Assembly: GCA_963675565.2 (NCBI GenBank)
Contig: CAXXYD010000004.1
Coordinates: 2,542,001-2,606,000, forward strand
DNA length: 64,000 nucleotides
Reading direction: 5' to 3'
Source: JARRKU01 sp963675565
Lineage (GTDB): Bacteria > Desulfobacterota > Desulfobacteria > Desulfobacterales > Desulfosarcinaceae
Each line of letters starts with the position of its first letter. The stretch's first letter is position 1. The position numbers and the translations under genes are program-made. Shown in pieces: positions 8,484-16,628 of the stretch. Under the pieces are notes generated by a model. The model saw only the letters and a list, made by a program, of their open reading frames with translations, ran no database searches and was not told the origin of the DNA.

Positions 8484-10343
8484 TCATTCGTCGAGTTCGG
8501 CCAGTTTGGTGTTAAAGTGCGCATCGATGGCGTCTTTTTGCGCATACCCTTTTTCCAGTTCCTGAAAGCATCGGTCGATGGTCTCCTGGCACTGGCGGAT
8601 GGCCGGGGACAGCGCTGCAATCCGCCCGCCGTCCTTAGACTGGGCGGCCTGGACCATCTCCTCGTTCAGTTTGGCCAGACGCTGTTCTTCGGCTTCAATG
8701 GTCGATTCGGCTTTTTCGATGGACCGCACAAAGGGTTTCAGCTGCCGGGAGCGTTGGCTGATAATGGCCGAACGCTGCTGGCGCAGGGCTTTTTTGGTGA
8801 GCTGGACTGCGGGGGGGGCGGATTCCGCCTGGGTCGCGGGCAGTGCCGTTGTCAACGTTTCCTCTCCCCAGCCGCCCTGGTCCAGAAATGCCTGGTAGGT
8901 GTCGTCGAACACGGTGACCCGGTCCTGGTCGAAAACAATCAGCCGCTGGGCCAGGGCGTGCAGAAACAACTCGTTATGGGTCACCATGATGACCGTGCCG
9001 TCAAAGTTGTCGATGGCCGCCACCAGCGCGTCGCAGGCTTCCATATCCAGGTGGTTGGAGGGCTCGTCCAGCAGCAGTACATTCAGCGGGGTGGCCAGCA
9101 GCTTGCCCAGCATGACCCGGGCTTTTTCTCCTCCCGACAATACCGATATTCTTTTCAGGGCGGCATCGCCTTCGAACAACATGGCCCCGCAGATGTTGCG
9201 CGCGCTCTGGCGGTCTATATCGGGGTGGCTGTTCATAATCTCTTCTTCGACGGTGCTCAGATCGTTGAGGGTCTGAATATTGGTCTGTTCATAGATGCCG
9301 TGGACCACCGACGGATGATAGGCCACGGTTCCCGACAGCGGTGCAATTTGCTCCGCCAGCAGTTTGAGCAATGTGGTTTTGCCCCGGCCGTTGGGTCCCA
9401 CAACGCAAATCCGTTCGCCGGCGTTGATGGAGATGTCCAGGTTTTCGAACAACAGGGGCTGGTTGGGGTATGCGAAGCTCAGGTTCTGGGCGCTGAGCAT
9501 GTGCTTTCCGCGAAAGTCCAGGCTGCGGAAGCTGAATTCCAGGTCGCGCATGGACTGCAGTTTTTCCTTTTTTTCCATTTTGGCCAGGGTTTTCACCCGG
9601 CTTTGGACCATCCCGGCCAGCCGCGCTTTGGCGCGGAACCGGGAGATGAACAATTCCACCTCCTTGGCGCGGCGTTCATCCTTGAGCCGGGTTTTTTCGT
9701 AGATCTCTTCGTCCTGGGCGATCTGGGCGTAGTATTTTTCGGTGTTGCCCGTGATTTTGCGGGTTTTACAGCGATGGATGCCCAGGGTGTGGGTCACGAT
9801 GCGGTCCATGAAACTGCGGTCATGGGTGATGAGCAGAATTTCCCGGGGCCAGTTCAGCAAAAAGCGTTCGATCCAGCGAATGGAGGTGATGTCCAGGTAG
9901 TTGGTGGGTTCATCCAGCAGCAGCAGGTCGGGTTCGGACACCAGCACTTTGGCCAGGTTGAGGCGCACCTGGAACCCGCCGGAAAACTCCCCGGGGGCCC
10001 GGTTCAGATCACGGGTGCCGAATCCCAGGCCGGCCAGCACCTTTTCGACTTTCCAGTGGTGGTCCTTTTCCGTTTCCGGCAGGCCCAGCATGCCTTCTTC
10101 CAGGATGGTGTCGCGGGTAAAATGCAGTTGCTGCTCCACATGCCCGATACGGTAGCCTTTGGGTGCGGTAAGACGGCCGCTGTCGTAATCGGCTTCACCG
10201 ATAATCATCCGGAACAATGTGGTTTTGCCGTGGCCGTTGCGGCCCACCAGGCCGACGCGTTCCTTGGCGTTGATCTTGAAGCTGATACCGTCGAACAGCA
10301 CGCGGCCGCCATAGGATTTGGTGATGTTTTCCGCTGCGATCAT
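8484..10343 (-). CDS. ABC-F family ATPase (Uup/YheS-like)
   Basis: Encodes 619 residues with two ABC ATPase domains and no membrane segments. The first has Walker A GRNGHGKTT and signature SGGFQVRL; the second has GPNGRGKTT and SGGEKARV; both are followed by a DEPTNYLD or DEPSNHLD Walker B. Between them is a charged linker (about residues 230-290), and the C-terminus is coiled-coil. ABC-F proteins act on the ribosome to relieve stalled translation, and some give antibiotic resistance. I cannot separate the Uup, YheS and EttA types with certainty; the long C-terminal coiled coil favours YheS or Uup. The ATG at 10343 has no clear Shine-Dalgarno sequence. Confidence 0.92.
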   Translation of the reverse strand: MIAAENITKSYGGRVLFDGISFKINAKERVGLVGRNGHGKTTLFRMIIGEADYDSGRLTAPKGYRIGHVEQQLHFTRDTILEEGMLGLPETEKDHHWKVEKVLAGLGFGTRDLNRAPGEFSGGFQVRLNLAKVLVSEPDLLLLDEPTNYLDITSIRWIERFLLNWPREILLITHDRSFMDRIVTHTLGIHRCKTRKITGNTEKYYAQIAQDEEIYEKTRLKDERRAKEVELFISRFRAKARLAGMVQSRVKTLAKMEKKEKLQSMRDLEFSFRSLDFRGKHMLSAQNLSFAYPNQPLLFENLDISINAGERICVVGPNGRGKTTLLKLLAEQIAPLSGTVAYHPSVVHGIYEQTNIQTLNDLSTVEEEIMNSHPDIDRQSARNICGAMLFEGDAALKRISVLSGGEKARVMLGKLLATPLNVLLLDEPSNHLDMEACDALVAAIDNFDGTVIMVTHNELFLHALAQRLIVFDQDRVTVFDDTYQAFLDQGGWGEETLTTALPATQAESAPPAVQLTKKALRQQRSAIISQRSRQLKPFVRSIEKAESTIEAEEQRLAKLNEEMVQAAQSKDGGRIAALSPAIRQCQETIDRCFQELEKGYAQKDAIDAHFNTKLAELDE

Positions 10344-10383
10344 TGTGATGAAAGTGTCTTGAGCCGTTAAAGGGTAAAATACA

Positions 10384-10418
10384 ATCTGCGGCAGCGGCGT
10401 TTCGCCGTTCCCGCAGAT
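10384..10418. other. Strong hairpin in the ABC-F leader
   Basis: ATCTGCGG (10384-10391) pairs with CCGCAGAT (10411-10418), and the inner bases continue the stem around a TTT loop. It lies 41 bases upstream of the ABC-F start. On the minus strand it is followed by TGTATTTT, a weak U-rich stretch. Confidence 0.4.
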
Positions 10419-10655
10419 GGGTCAGGTGCCATTTCGTGAAGTGGATTTAACCAATTCACCCGGCAAGGTCAATGGTATTGATTGCCAACGGGTATGCACT
10501 GCTCTGCGGCCGGCAGGTCCGACCGGTGAAGGCGGCCCGTCTTTGCAGGGCGGCTGTTGTCGAATTGCCCCGCGGCGCGGGTAAGATTGAAATCGTGGAC
10601 AGGGTCGTGGCCGCGGATAAATTGGCGGATGGCCGGAGATGGATTTGATCTGCTG

Positions 10656-10699
10656 GAAAAAAAGCCCGGATGATTCAAGGGAACGGATCATCCGGGCTT
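10656..10699 (-). terminator. Rho-independent terminator of the lipoprotein gene
   Basis: A perfect 13-bp stem (AAGCCCGGATGAT at 10662-10674 with its complement at 10687-10699) encloses a 12-base loop. On the minus strand it is followed by a run of seven T (10663 down to 10657). It lies 51 bases past the stop of the leftward lipoprotein gene. Confidence 0.85.
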
Positions 10700-10749
10700 G
10701 CTTCTTCAGGTGCCGGCGGCGTCTGTGGCCGCACTCGATGGCAGTCGGG

Positions 10750-11772
10750 TTACAGGTTGGTCCAGAGAATCTCGCCGCTGTCGTACTCAAGCACCCCGTC
10801 GCCGTCGAAATCGGCGATCAACTGGCATTTGATTTCCGAAATCACGCGCAGTTGCGCTGAGGTCGGCTGGCCGCCGGCTCCCGCTTCTCCGGTGAAGACA
10901 ATGAGTCCTGCGGAAGGAATCGGGCTGGATCCCGAGATGATCAGCGGTTCGGCCGTGACGAAATCCACATACCCGTGCACCGGATCGTAGAAGCGCCCGG
11001 ATATGTCCACTTGATTGTTGTCGTTGGTCACCTCGACCGCGTAGTTGTTCACCCAGTAGACCAAGCCGCTCGAGAGTTCCTCCAGCAGCATGTCCGTGGT
11101 GATGAAGATATCGTTGTCCTGGAAGTCGACCTCCAATGACCCGGTGGCCTCTTTGCTCTGTCCTTCCGCGGTGGTGGTCAAATGGGAATAGGTGACGGTG
11201 ACGTTGTCCAGAAACCCGGATTCGAGGTCCATGCGGCCATCAAAGGTCGCGCCGCCGTTGACAGTGACCCCGCCGGCGCAAAAGCCGTCGAAGGTCAAAT
11301 CGCCTGAAATCAATCCGCCGATGGGGTTGTAGCTGGCATCGTATGTGGCGGTTCCGCCGCAGTCGCCGGCAATCGTGTCGGACATCATATCGCCGATATC
11401 GAGGGCCGCCGACCGCTGGATCTCCGAAGCGCTGTCGACAACCGGGTTGAGTGCCTCGACAAAGGCGGCCTTCAGCGCCACGGCCATGGGCGTCGACTTG
11501 AGGGCATCGCCATTTTCGGGATCGGCGGCCAAAGGCGCGACGGTGGCACCGGGAACGAGACCCTGGAAGGTCTCCCGGATCAAGGGGCTGACGTTTTCCG
11601 TCGTAATAATGGCGGGCGTTTCGGCGCCGGTATAAATGGCTGCCGGCACGGCGCTGTCGGAGCTGCTGGAGTCGCCGCAGGCGATCAAGGCGCCGCTAAT
11701 AAGGACCATTAGCCCCAGCATTGCGGAGAAGCGTTTGATACCTTTGGTTTTTGTATAAATTGATGTCTTCAA
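10750..11772 (-). CDS. Secreted lipoprotein of unknown function
   Basis: Encodes 340 residues. The N-terminus is a lipoprotein signal: basic region, hydrophobic core (FSAMLGLMVLISGALIAC) and a lipobox cysteine followed by GDSSSSDS, so it should be lipidated and exported. The mature part is acidic, rich in beta-type residues and free of cysteine clusters apart from DCGG and FCAGG; it ends DFDGDGVLEYDSGEILWTNL, which resembles a calcium-binding DxDxDG loop. I chose the TTG at 11772, because AAGGAG lies seven bases upstream and places the signal peptide correctly; an upstream ATG at 11856 would add 28 unlikely residues. Function not recognised. Confidence 0.75.
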   Translation of the reverse strand: MKTSIYTKTKGIKRFSAMLGLMVLISGALIACGDSSSSDSAVPAAIYTGAETPAIITTENVSPLIRETFQGLVPGATVAPLAADPENGDALKSTPMAVALKAAFVEALNPVVDSASEIQRSAALDIGDMMSDTIAGDCGGTATYDASYNPIGGLISGDLTFDGFCAGGVTVNGGATFDGRMDLESGFLDNVTVTYSHLTTTAEGQSKEATGSLEVDFQDNDIFITTDMLLEELSSGLVYWVNNYAVEVTNDNNQVDISGRFYDPVHGYVDFVTAEPLIISGSSPIPSAGLIVFTGEAGAGGQPTSAQLRVISEIKCQLIADFDGDGVLEYDSGEILWTNL

Positions 11773-12080
11773 TGGGTATCTCCTTTGGTTTGAAAAATGA
11801 ATCTTCGGCCGGACGCTCGTCCTGAATGTTTGCATATTGGAAAAAATTCTTTTCATTCAACGAACCTGAACAAAAGCAAAAAACGTACCCATACCCGGAA
11901 GTCGTGTGCTTTTTTTGATTCCTTCCGTGATAATGCCGTGTTGAACGTCCATCAGGGGGTGCACTGGGGAGGGCCATGGTTCGGAGAGTGCATTTTTGCG
12001 TACATGGGGTGTTTTTTTGTGTTATTCTCTGCCGCCGGAACCCATGGCCAACGATGGTTTTGGCTGCGCCGCCGCCATAT

Positions 12081-12200
12081 CGGGACAGTTGCGAGTGACG
12101 AGTTTAAGATCAGTTGCGAGTTTCGGGTTGCAAGTGACGCGTTGCGGAGTTGTGTCGTTTGGATCAGTTACGAGTTACAATTCAACTTTCGGCTTCGGGC
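12081..12200. repeat. Degenerate GAGTTAC-type intergenic repeat
   Basis: Loose repeats of short words such as gttgcgagt, gagtttcgggttgcaagt and cagttacgagttacaa, with no coding potential. Similar words recur at 12500-12580 and 13918-14020. The whole 11773-12697 spacer holds only such repeats and the 47-bp tandem array; no gene is supported. Confidence 0.6.
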
Positions 12201-12259
12201 ATGGACGGCTTGGCTCTGAAGCTGCGGGCGGGGATAAACCCCGCCCCTACGCCACTCTG

Positions 12260-12424
12260 TAGGGCTGGGGTTCACACCCACCCGCAGTGCAGCCGGCCGG
12301 GCCCAGCAGGGGTGGGGTTTATCCCCACCCGCAATGCAGCCGCCCGAGCCCAGTAGGGGTGGGGTTTATCCCCACCCGCAGTGCAGCCGCCCGAGCTTCG
12401 CAGGGGTGACCTTTACGCCTGACC
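12260..12424. repeat. Tandem 47-bp repeat with an internal hairpin (about 3.5 units)
   Basis: Units begin at 12260, 12307 and 12354, with a partial fourth at 12401. Units two and three differ at only a few bases and each contains GGGTGGGGTTTATCCCCACCC, an inverted repeat able to form an 8-bp stem. Unit one is more diverged. The unit sequence resembles the inverted-repeat spacer DNA just before it (12224-12247). Confidence 0.8.
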
Positions 12425-12489
12425 GTTGGGCATTTACCACGGCTTATTACGGCCCAAGACGCTTCCTCATCCATTTTTGAGCTGTGGTA

Positions 12490-12660
12490 TTGTGAAAGCC
12501 TAAATTTGAGTTACAAGTTGTGAGTTGAGGAATTCTGCCGTTTGGATCAGGTTCGAGTTACGGGTTGTGGAATTCGGCCTGAAGATAAGATCAGGCCCGC
12601 GTACAGCGCGAACCGCAACTGTAGATCACTATAGATCACCTGGGCCTAAGATCCCTTCAT
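12490..12660. repeat. Dispersed intergenic repeat, copy 1
   Basis: Contains ataagatcaggcc, cagcgcgaacc and caactgtagatcactat in this order (12585-12632). The same three words in the same order and spacing recur at 14032-14080. The GAGTTAC-type words precede both copies. The two copies bracket the SGNH hydrolase gene. Confidence 0.7.
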
Positions 12661-12697
12661 CCGGGGCCGCTTTTCCGGCCCGCCATGGCGCGGCGGC

Positions 12698-13642
12698 CTA
12701 ATGGGATATGAACACCGATTCGATGAAACACCCGCCGCCTCCGCCTCCGCCTCCGCCTCCGCCCCCGCCGCCGTTGTCGTCGTCATTTGGCGGTGCCGTC
12801 AGCAGGTCATAGGTATACTGGGCAATTTCCTCATGGGCCTCGGTTGTGGGGTGAATAAGATCCCAGAACAAATAACCGGCGCTGTTGTCAAAATTGTCGG
12901 CTAGATCAAAATTTTCTGAAGCTTCAGTGGTATTGTTGAATCCAAAATTGTCGGGATTATTGACGACGTCCTGGAAATAACCATTGATGTCCAATTCATA
13001 GACCGTAATACTGGGATTGTCCGATATGAATCCGTCTATGAGGTCTGCCAGGGCGTTGTTGAAGGATTGCGTGGCAATCGCTGCGGCGGTCGTTAAGCCT
13101 GTGCTAATTGCCAGAGGTGTTTGTCCCAGGTTGGGCAGGTTGGCGATTAGGATGCTTTTCGCCCCGAATGAAGCCAAATTATCCAAGGCCACTTCGATAT
13201 TTGACATGCTGGTGTCGACGAGTTCCGACAATTTGGTATCAGCACCGTAGGCTACCTCAAGAAAGTCATTGGCGCCGATCCAGATGACGAAAAGGGCATT
13301 GTCGGGAAGTGCCGCCGGCGGATCGGTATAGAGCGCCACCTGTTCCACTAGGCCGGGGGGGGCGTTGCTGCTGGTTTGGGCGCCGCCATAGGCCTGGTCA
13401 TCCAGGATGCAAGCCAGCAGATCAACGTCGGCGAGGTACTCCACCCAGACGGGACCGTTGGAGAATCGGCCCTCCCAGTAGAAATCCGGGTCCGGGGTGT
13501 CGCCTGTGGCCATGTAGAGGTTGCCGTTGTCGGACAGGCTGTCGCCGAACACCACCACGGTATCGAATGATGCGCCGAACAAGGACAGCGGCGTGAGCAA
13601 AAGCAGCCCGAGCATTAAACACGCGATGCGTTTGGTTTTCAC
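12698..13642 (-). CDS. Secreted SGNH/GDSL hydrolase with poly-glycine CFI tail
   Basis: Encodes 314 residues. A signal peptide (MKTKRIACLMLGLLLLTPLSLFGA) precedes a GDSL-type hydrolase domain: block I VVFGDSLSDNGN with the nucleophilic serine, a block with GGAQTSS, block III IGANDFLE, and the C-terminal DLIHPTTEAHE with the Asp-His pair. Such enzymes are exported lipases or esterases. The domain is followed by a run of 14 glycines and then CFIESVFISH. The glycine run is written by CCG/CCT triplets on the plus strand (about 12730-12771), a microsatellite that changes length without changing frame. Poly-Gly followed by CFI resembles the C-terminal CFI-box of many exported deltaproteobacterial proteins. 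ATG 13642 has AAAGGAGACGAA upstream. Confidence 0.88.
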   Translation of the reverse strand: MKTKRIACLMLGLLLLTPLSLFGASFDTVVVFGDSLSDNGNLYMATGDTPDPDFYWEGRFSNGPVWVEYLADVDLLACILDDQAYGGAQTSSNAPPGLVEQVALYTDPPAALPDNALFVIWIGANDFLEVAYGADTKLSELVDTSMSNIEVALDNLASFGAKSILIANLPNLGQTPLAISTGLTTAAAIATQSFNNALADLIDGFISDNPSITVYELDINGYFQDVVNNPDNFGFNNTTEASENFDLADNFDNSAGYLFWDLIHPTTEAHEEIAQYTYDLLTAPPNDDDNGGGGGGGGGGGGGGCFIESVFISH

Positions 13643-13910
13643 ATTCGTCTCCTTTGCATTGCAGGTTAATCCACAGATTTCCGGTTTGTTTCAGTGTCGG
13701 TACGCCGGGCCGTACCGCGGGCGGGACAACCGCCGTTCACACATCCATAGGCGATTTGCTGACAGGCCCAATTAGTGACGGCGGACGGCTTATTCAATAA
13801 CAAAACGGGCCCAAATGGCAAGTGTTTATCGATCACCGCGGAGCGAAGTTCCGGGAAAAAGGCGGGTGCGTCATTCGCCCTGAGCCGGGGCTGCTTTTTT
13901 CGGGCGTTTC

Positions 13911-14115
13911 AGAGGAGCATTTGGATCAGTTGCGAGTTTGGAGTTGCAAGTGATGAGTTGTACAATTCTGCCGCTTAGAGCAGTTATGAGTGACGAGCTT
14001 CGGGTTATGAGTTTTGGAATTCTGGCTATATATAAGATCAGGCCTGCGCGCAGCGCGAACCCCAACTGTAGATCACTATCGTTCACTGGAAACTAAAGAT
14101 CACTCGGGTTTAACA
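13911..14115. repeat. Dispersed intergenic repeat, copy 2
   Basis: Carries the same words as the copy left of the SGNH gene: ataagatcaggcc, cagcgcgaacc and caactgtagatcactat (14032-14080), preceded by ggatcagttgcgagtttggagttgcaagtgatgagtt-like words. The spacer 13643-14224 shows no supported gene. Confidence 0.7.
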
Positions 14116-14160
14116 CCTCAAGCCCCTTGCCGGGGCAGCCGGCAGGGCCGGCCCCGATTG

Positions 14161-14191
14161 GCAAAGCCGTTCGCTTGGCGAACGGCTTTGC
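14161..14191. terminator. Hairpin downstream of the cytochrome b gene
   Basis: GCAAAGCCGTTCGC (14161-14174) and its perfect complement (14178-14191) enclose a three-base loop. It lies 34 bases past the end of the leftward cytochrome b gene. There is no T tract, so it may act as an mRNA 3' end stabiliser or a weak terminator. Confidence 0.5.
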
Positions 14192-14224
14192 GGTGAACAT
14201 GACGGATGGGTGAATATGACAACA

Positions 14225-14887
14225 TCATGTGTTGGAGGGCTTGCGTTGGTGGGCGACCTCCCAATCCTGGACGCTGGTGTCCGAAGAAACCTCCTCCCAG
14301 CCGGTAATCATGGCCTTGATGTGGGCAAAAATGCTGTGGCCGGTGGTGGTCATGTAGATGTGGACCACCAAAAAGATCAGGATGGCAAAGGCGCCCAGGG
14401 TGTGCAGCACCGCCAGTAGATTCAGCGAGAGCGCCCCGATGCCCCACTGCCCCCAGGAGTTGTAGCCCCAGTAGAGGAACCCGGTGATCATCTGAAAGGG
14501 CAGCAGGAAAGCCGCCAGGGACAGATAGGTCAGGCGCTGGAGCGGGTTGTGTTTGGCTTCCTTGCGTTTGGGGACCGGGTGGGCTTCGCCCCGAAAAATA
14601 CCGTAGCTGTAATAGCGCACCACCAGCAGCATTTTCTTCGTGGTGGGAATATACTGCTTCCATTCACCGGTGGTGAACAGCCAGAACACAAAGAAGGCAA
14701 AGGCGATGAGCCAGGTCAGGCCGACAAAATTGTGGACCTTGGCGGCTGTGTGAAAACCGAACAGGTGGAACCCCTGGTGGATTTCGAACCCGCTGAGCAG
14801 CAGAATGATAATCAACAGGGCCTGGAGCCAGTGCCAGAAGCGTTCGTAGCGGGTATACAGGTAGATGTTGATTTTGTTTTTCAACAT
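14225..14887 (-). CDS. Membrane cytochrome b (thiosulfate reductase / formate dehydrogenase gamma type)
   Basis: Encodes 220 residues with four or five membrane helices. Histidines in RYERFWHWLQ, FEIHQGFHLFGFH, AAKVHNFVGLTW, AVLHTLGAF and LVVHIYMTTTGHSIF sit in or near the helices, as in di-haem cytochrome b subunits of the thiosulfate reductase cytochrome B family. It follows the octahaem cytochrome gene directly, with AAGGAGG overlapping that gene's stop. The likely role is to connect the menaquinone pool with the periplasmic octahaem cytochrome. It is the last gene of the leftward unit B. Confidence 0.88.
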   Translation of the reverse strand: MLKNKINIYLYTRYERFWHWLQALLIIILLLSGFEIHQGFHLFGFHTAAKVHNFVGLTWLIAFAFFVFWLFTTGEWKQYIPTTKKMLLVVRYYSYGIFRGEAHPVPKRKEAKHNPLQRLTYLSLAAFLLPFQMITGFLYWGYNSWGQWGIGALSLNLLAVLHTLGAFAILIFLVVHIYMTTTGHSIFAHIKAMITGWEEVSSDTSVQDWEVAHQRKPSNT

Positions 14888-14890
14888 GGA

Positions 14891-16528
14891 TTAATCCTCC
14901 TTCCGGCCGTTGGCGGTGAATATGCGCCCCAGCCCATGCAGCACGACACTCAGCAGGGCACCGATGACGCCGACCCATCCCATGGTGTCAAGCAGCCCCG
15001 CGCGGTCGCGTCCCGGCATGTAGACACCGCTGATGTCCGCCAGTCGTCCGCCTTGCCGCACATGGCATTGGCTGCAGTTTACCACATTGTCTTTGGGCGC
15101 CACCATGTGCGTGGTGGGAAACACGTAGGTGGTGGCGGCGAAATCGAACTCACCCGAATAGGGCAGGTCCATGAACGCCATTCCCTTGGAAATCGCGCGC
15201 TGCCAGTCCAGGGTGGTCCAGTAGCCGTCTTTTCCGGAGAGCAGGGGGGCCAGGAAATTCTTGTTGACCTTGTCGTAGGGCTGCTTGCCGCGGTGCACCT
15301 TGAAGGGAAAGATGCGTGAGTTGGGGTCGTCGGGGCCGCCCATGGGTTTGGTCACCGCCACCACTGCCGACGGGTCGATAACGTCCTTTACCGTCAAAGT
15401 GTTCATGGAGCCGTTGAACCAGGCGTACTCCGGCTGGACATGTTTATCCCATCTCATGACGCCCTTGATGCTCATGTAGTCGATGGTGCCGGTGGGGCCT
15501 TTTTCCTTGTACGGCTTGCCGTCCTTGAGTCTGCCGGCCTGGGACCAGTCCCAGGCCATTTTGGTGGGCAGAACCCGGGCAAATTCGGGAATGTGGCAGC
15601 TCTGGCAGGCCACTTTGTCGGTGTGGTCGTTGGCTTTGTGGCCGGCTTTGTGGGGCGTGCTGCTGTGGCAGGACTCACAGGAGATCTTGGCGGTCAGATC
15701 GTCCTGGATCAGACTTTTACGATCGGTGTAGGCCGGTTTGGAGTATATGCGCCCGGCTACATGATGGCGCACGGTGGTGTGGCAGCGGGTGCACTGGAAA
15801 TTTTGCCCGTCCACGCCCATGTGGACATCCAGGGCCTTGTTGGGTTTGGTCAGGGAGGTGTCCAGGTCGCCGTGCTTGACACCGTCGCCGCCGCCGCCCT
15901 TGAAGTGGCATTCACCGCAGTTTTGCCGGGTGGGAAGCCCGATGTCCTGGGCCGCTTTCTGGATTTCACCCTGGATTTCACTGGCCAGCTTTTTCTCTTC
16001 GGGGTCATCCGAGGAAGAAAAGGCCCCGTAGTCCTCAAAGGCTTCGGACCAGCTCATTTTTTTCTGGCTGTGGCAGTTGAGGCAGTTGACGCCCTCCTTC
16101 TTGCCGTTCCAGCCGGGATGGCAATCCTGGCACTTTTTATCGTTCATATGGTTGGTGGAGATGCAGAAATTGTTCAGTGAGTCGCCGGCCTTGCCGAGTA
16201 CTTTGCCGTCGGCGGTGGTGTTGCCCACCCAGGTCCAGTGGATGGTCTCTTCGAATTGTTTTGCCGCCTCGGAGTGGCAGGAGAGGCAGGCCCGGGTGAT
16301 TTCCGGTCCGTTCTTGAATGTTTTCTGCAAGGCCGCGTGCTTGCTGTGGTCGGCGGTAATCCACAATGTCTTGGTTTTGGTCGCCTGCTGGGCCATGGTC
16401 CGGCCGGGTGCTTTGTCTTCCTCATCCGTGGATGTGGCCCCCCATGCCGGCAGGGAAAGCAGCATCAGGCCGAAACACAATAACAACGGGGTGGCCGTAC
16501 GCCAAGGTAACCTTTGCGATGCTCTCAT
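14891..16528 (-). CDS. Octahaem c-type cytochrome, tetrathionate reductase (Otr) family
   Basis: Encodes 545 residues with a signal peptide (LLLCFGLMLLSLPAWGA) and exactly eight CxxCH motifs: CLSCH, CQDCH, CLNCH, CGECH, CTRCH, CESCH, CQSCH and CSQCH. Order and surroundings (NGPEITRACLSCHSEAA, HMNDKKCQDCHPGWNG) match the octahaem tetrathionate reductase family. The Shewanella enzyme reduces tetrathionate, nitrite and hydroxylamine in vitro; the physiological substrate of this family is open. A C-terminal hydrophobic segment (LDTMGWVGVIGALLSVVLHGLGRI) suggests a membrane anchor. I chose ATG 16528, with GAGGGGG upstream, over ATG 16543. Rhodanese neighbours and the shared sigma-54 promoter argue for a sulfur substrate, by inference. 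Confidence 0.9.
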   Translation of the reverse strand: MRASQRLPWRTATPLLLCFGLMLLSLPAWGATSTDEEDKAPGRTMAQQATKTKTLWITADHSKHAALQKTFKNGPEITRACLSCHSEAAKQFEETIHWTWVGNTTADGKVLGKAGDSLNNFCISTNHMNDKKCQDCHPGWNGKKEGVNCLNCHSQKKMSWSEAFEDYGAFSSSDDPEEKKLASEIQGEIQKAAQDIGLPTRQNCGECHFKGGGGDGVKHGDLDTSLTKPNKALDVHMGVDGQNFQCTRCHTTVRHHVAGRIYSKPAYTDRKSLIQDDLTAKISCESCHSSTPHKAGHKANDHTDKVACQSCHIPEFARVLPTKMAWDWSQAGRLKDGKPYKEKGPTGTIDYMSIKGVMRWDKHVQPEYAWFNGSMNTLTVKDVIDPSAVVAVTKPMGGPDDPNSRIFPFKVHRGKQPYDKVNKNFLAPLLSGKDGYWTTLDWQRAISKGMAFMDLPYSGEFDFAATTYVFPTTHMVAPKDNVVNCSQCHVRQGGRLADISGVYMPGRDRAGLLDTMGWVGVIGALLSVVLHGLGRIFTANGRKED

Positions 16529-16628
16529 CAATTGCCCCCTCATCTGGTGGTCTTAGTCGGTGTTCAAACGGCAAGGCCTGCCGGGCGCAGGTCCTTGCCG
16601 CCGCGCGTTGCGCACCCAATCTATGCGT

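Noticed and set aside
8517..10370. 617-residue plus-strand open frame
   Set aside because: It is exactly antisense to the ABC-F gene, whose minus-strand product has all expected ATPase motifs.
12260..12424. 47-bp repeats as a possible CRISPR array
   Set aside because: The units are directly tandem with no unique spacers, and no cas genes are present.
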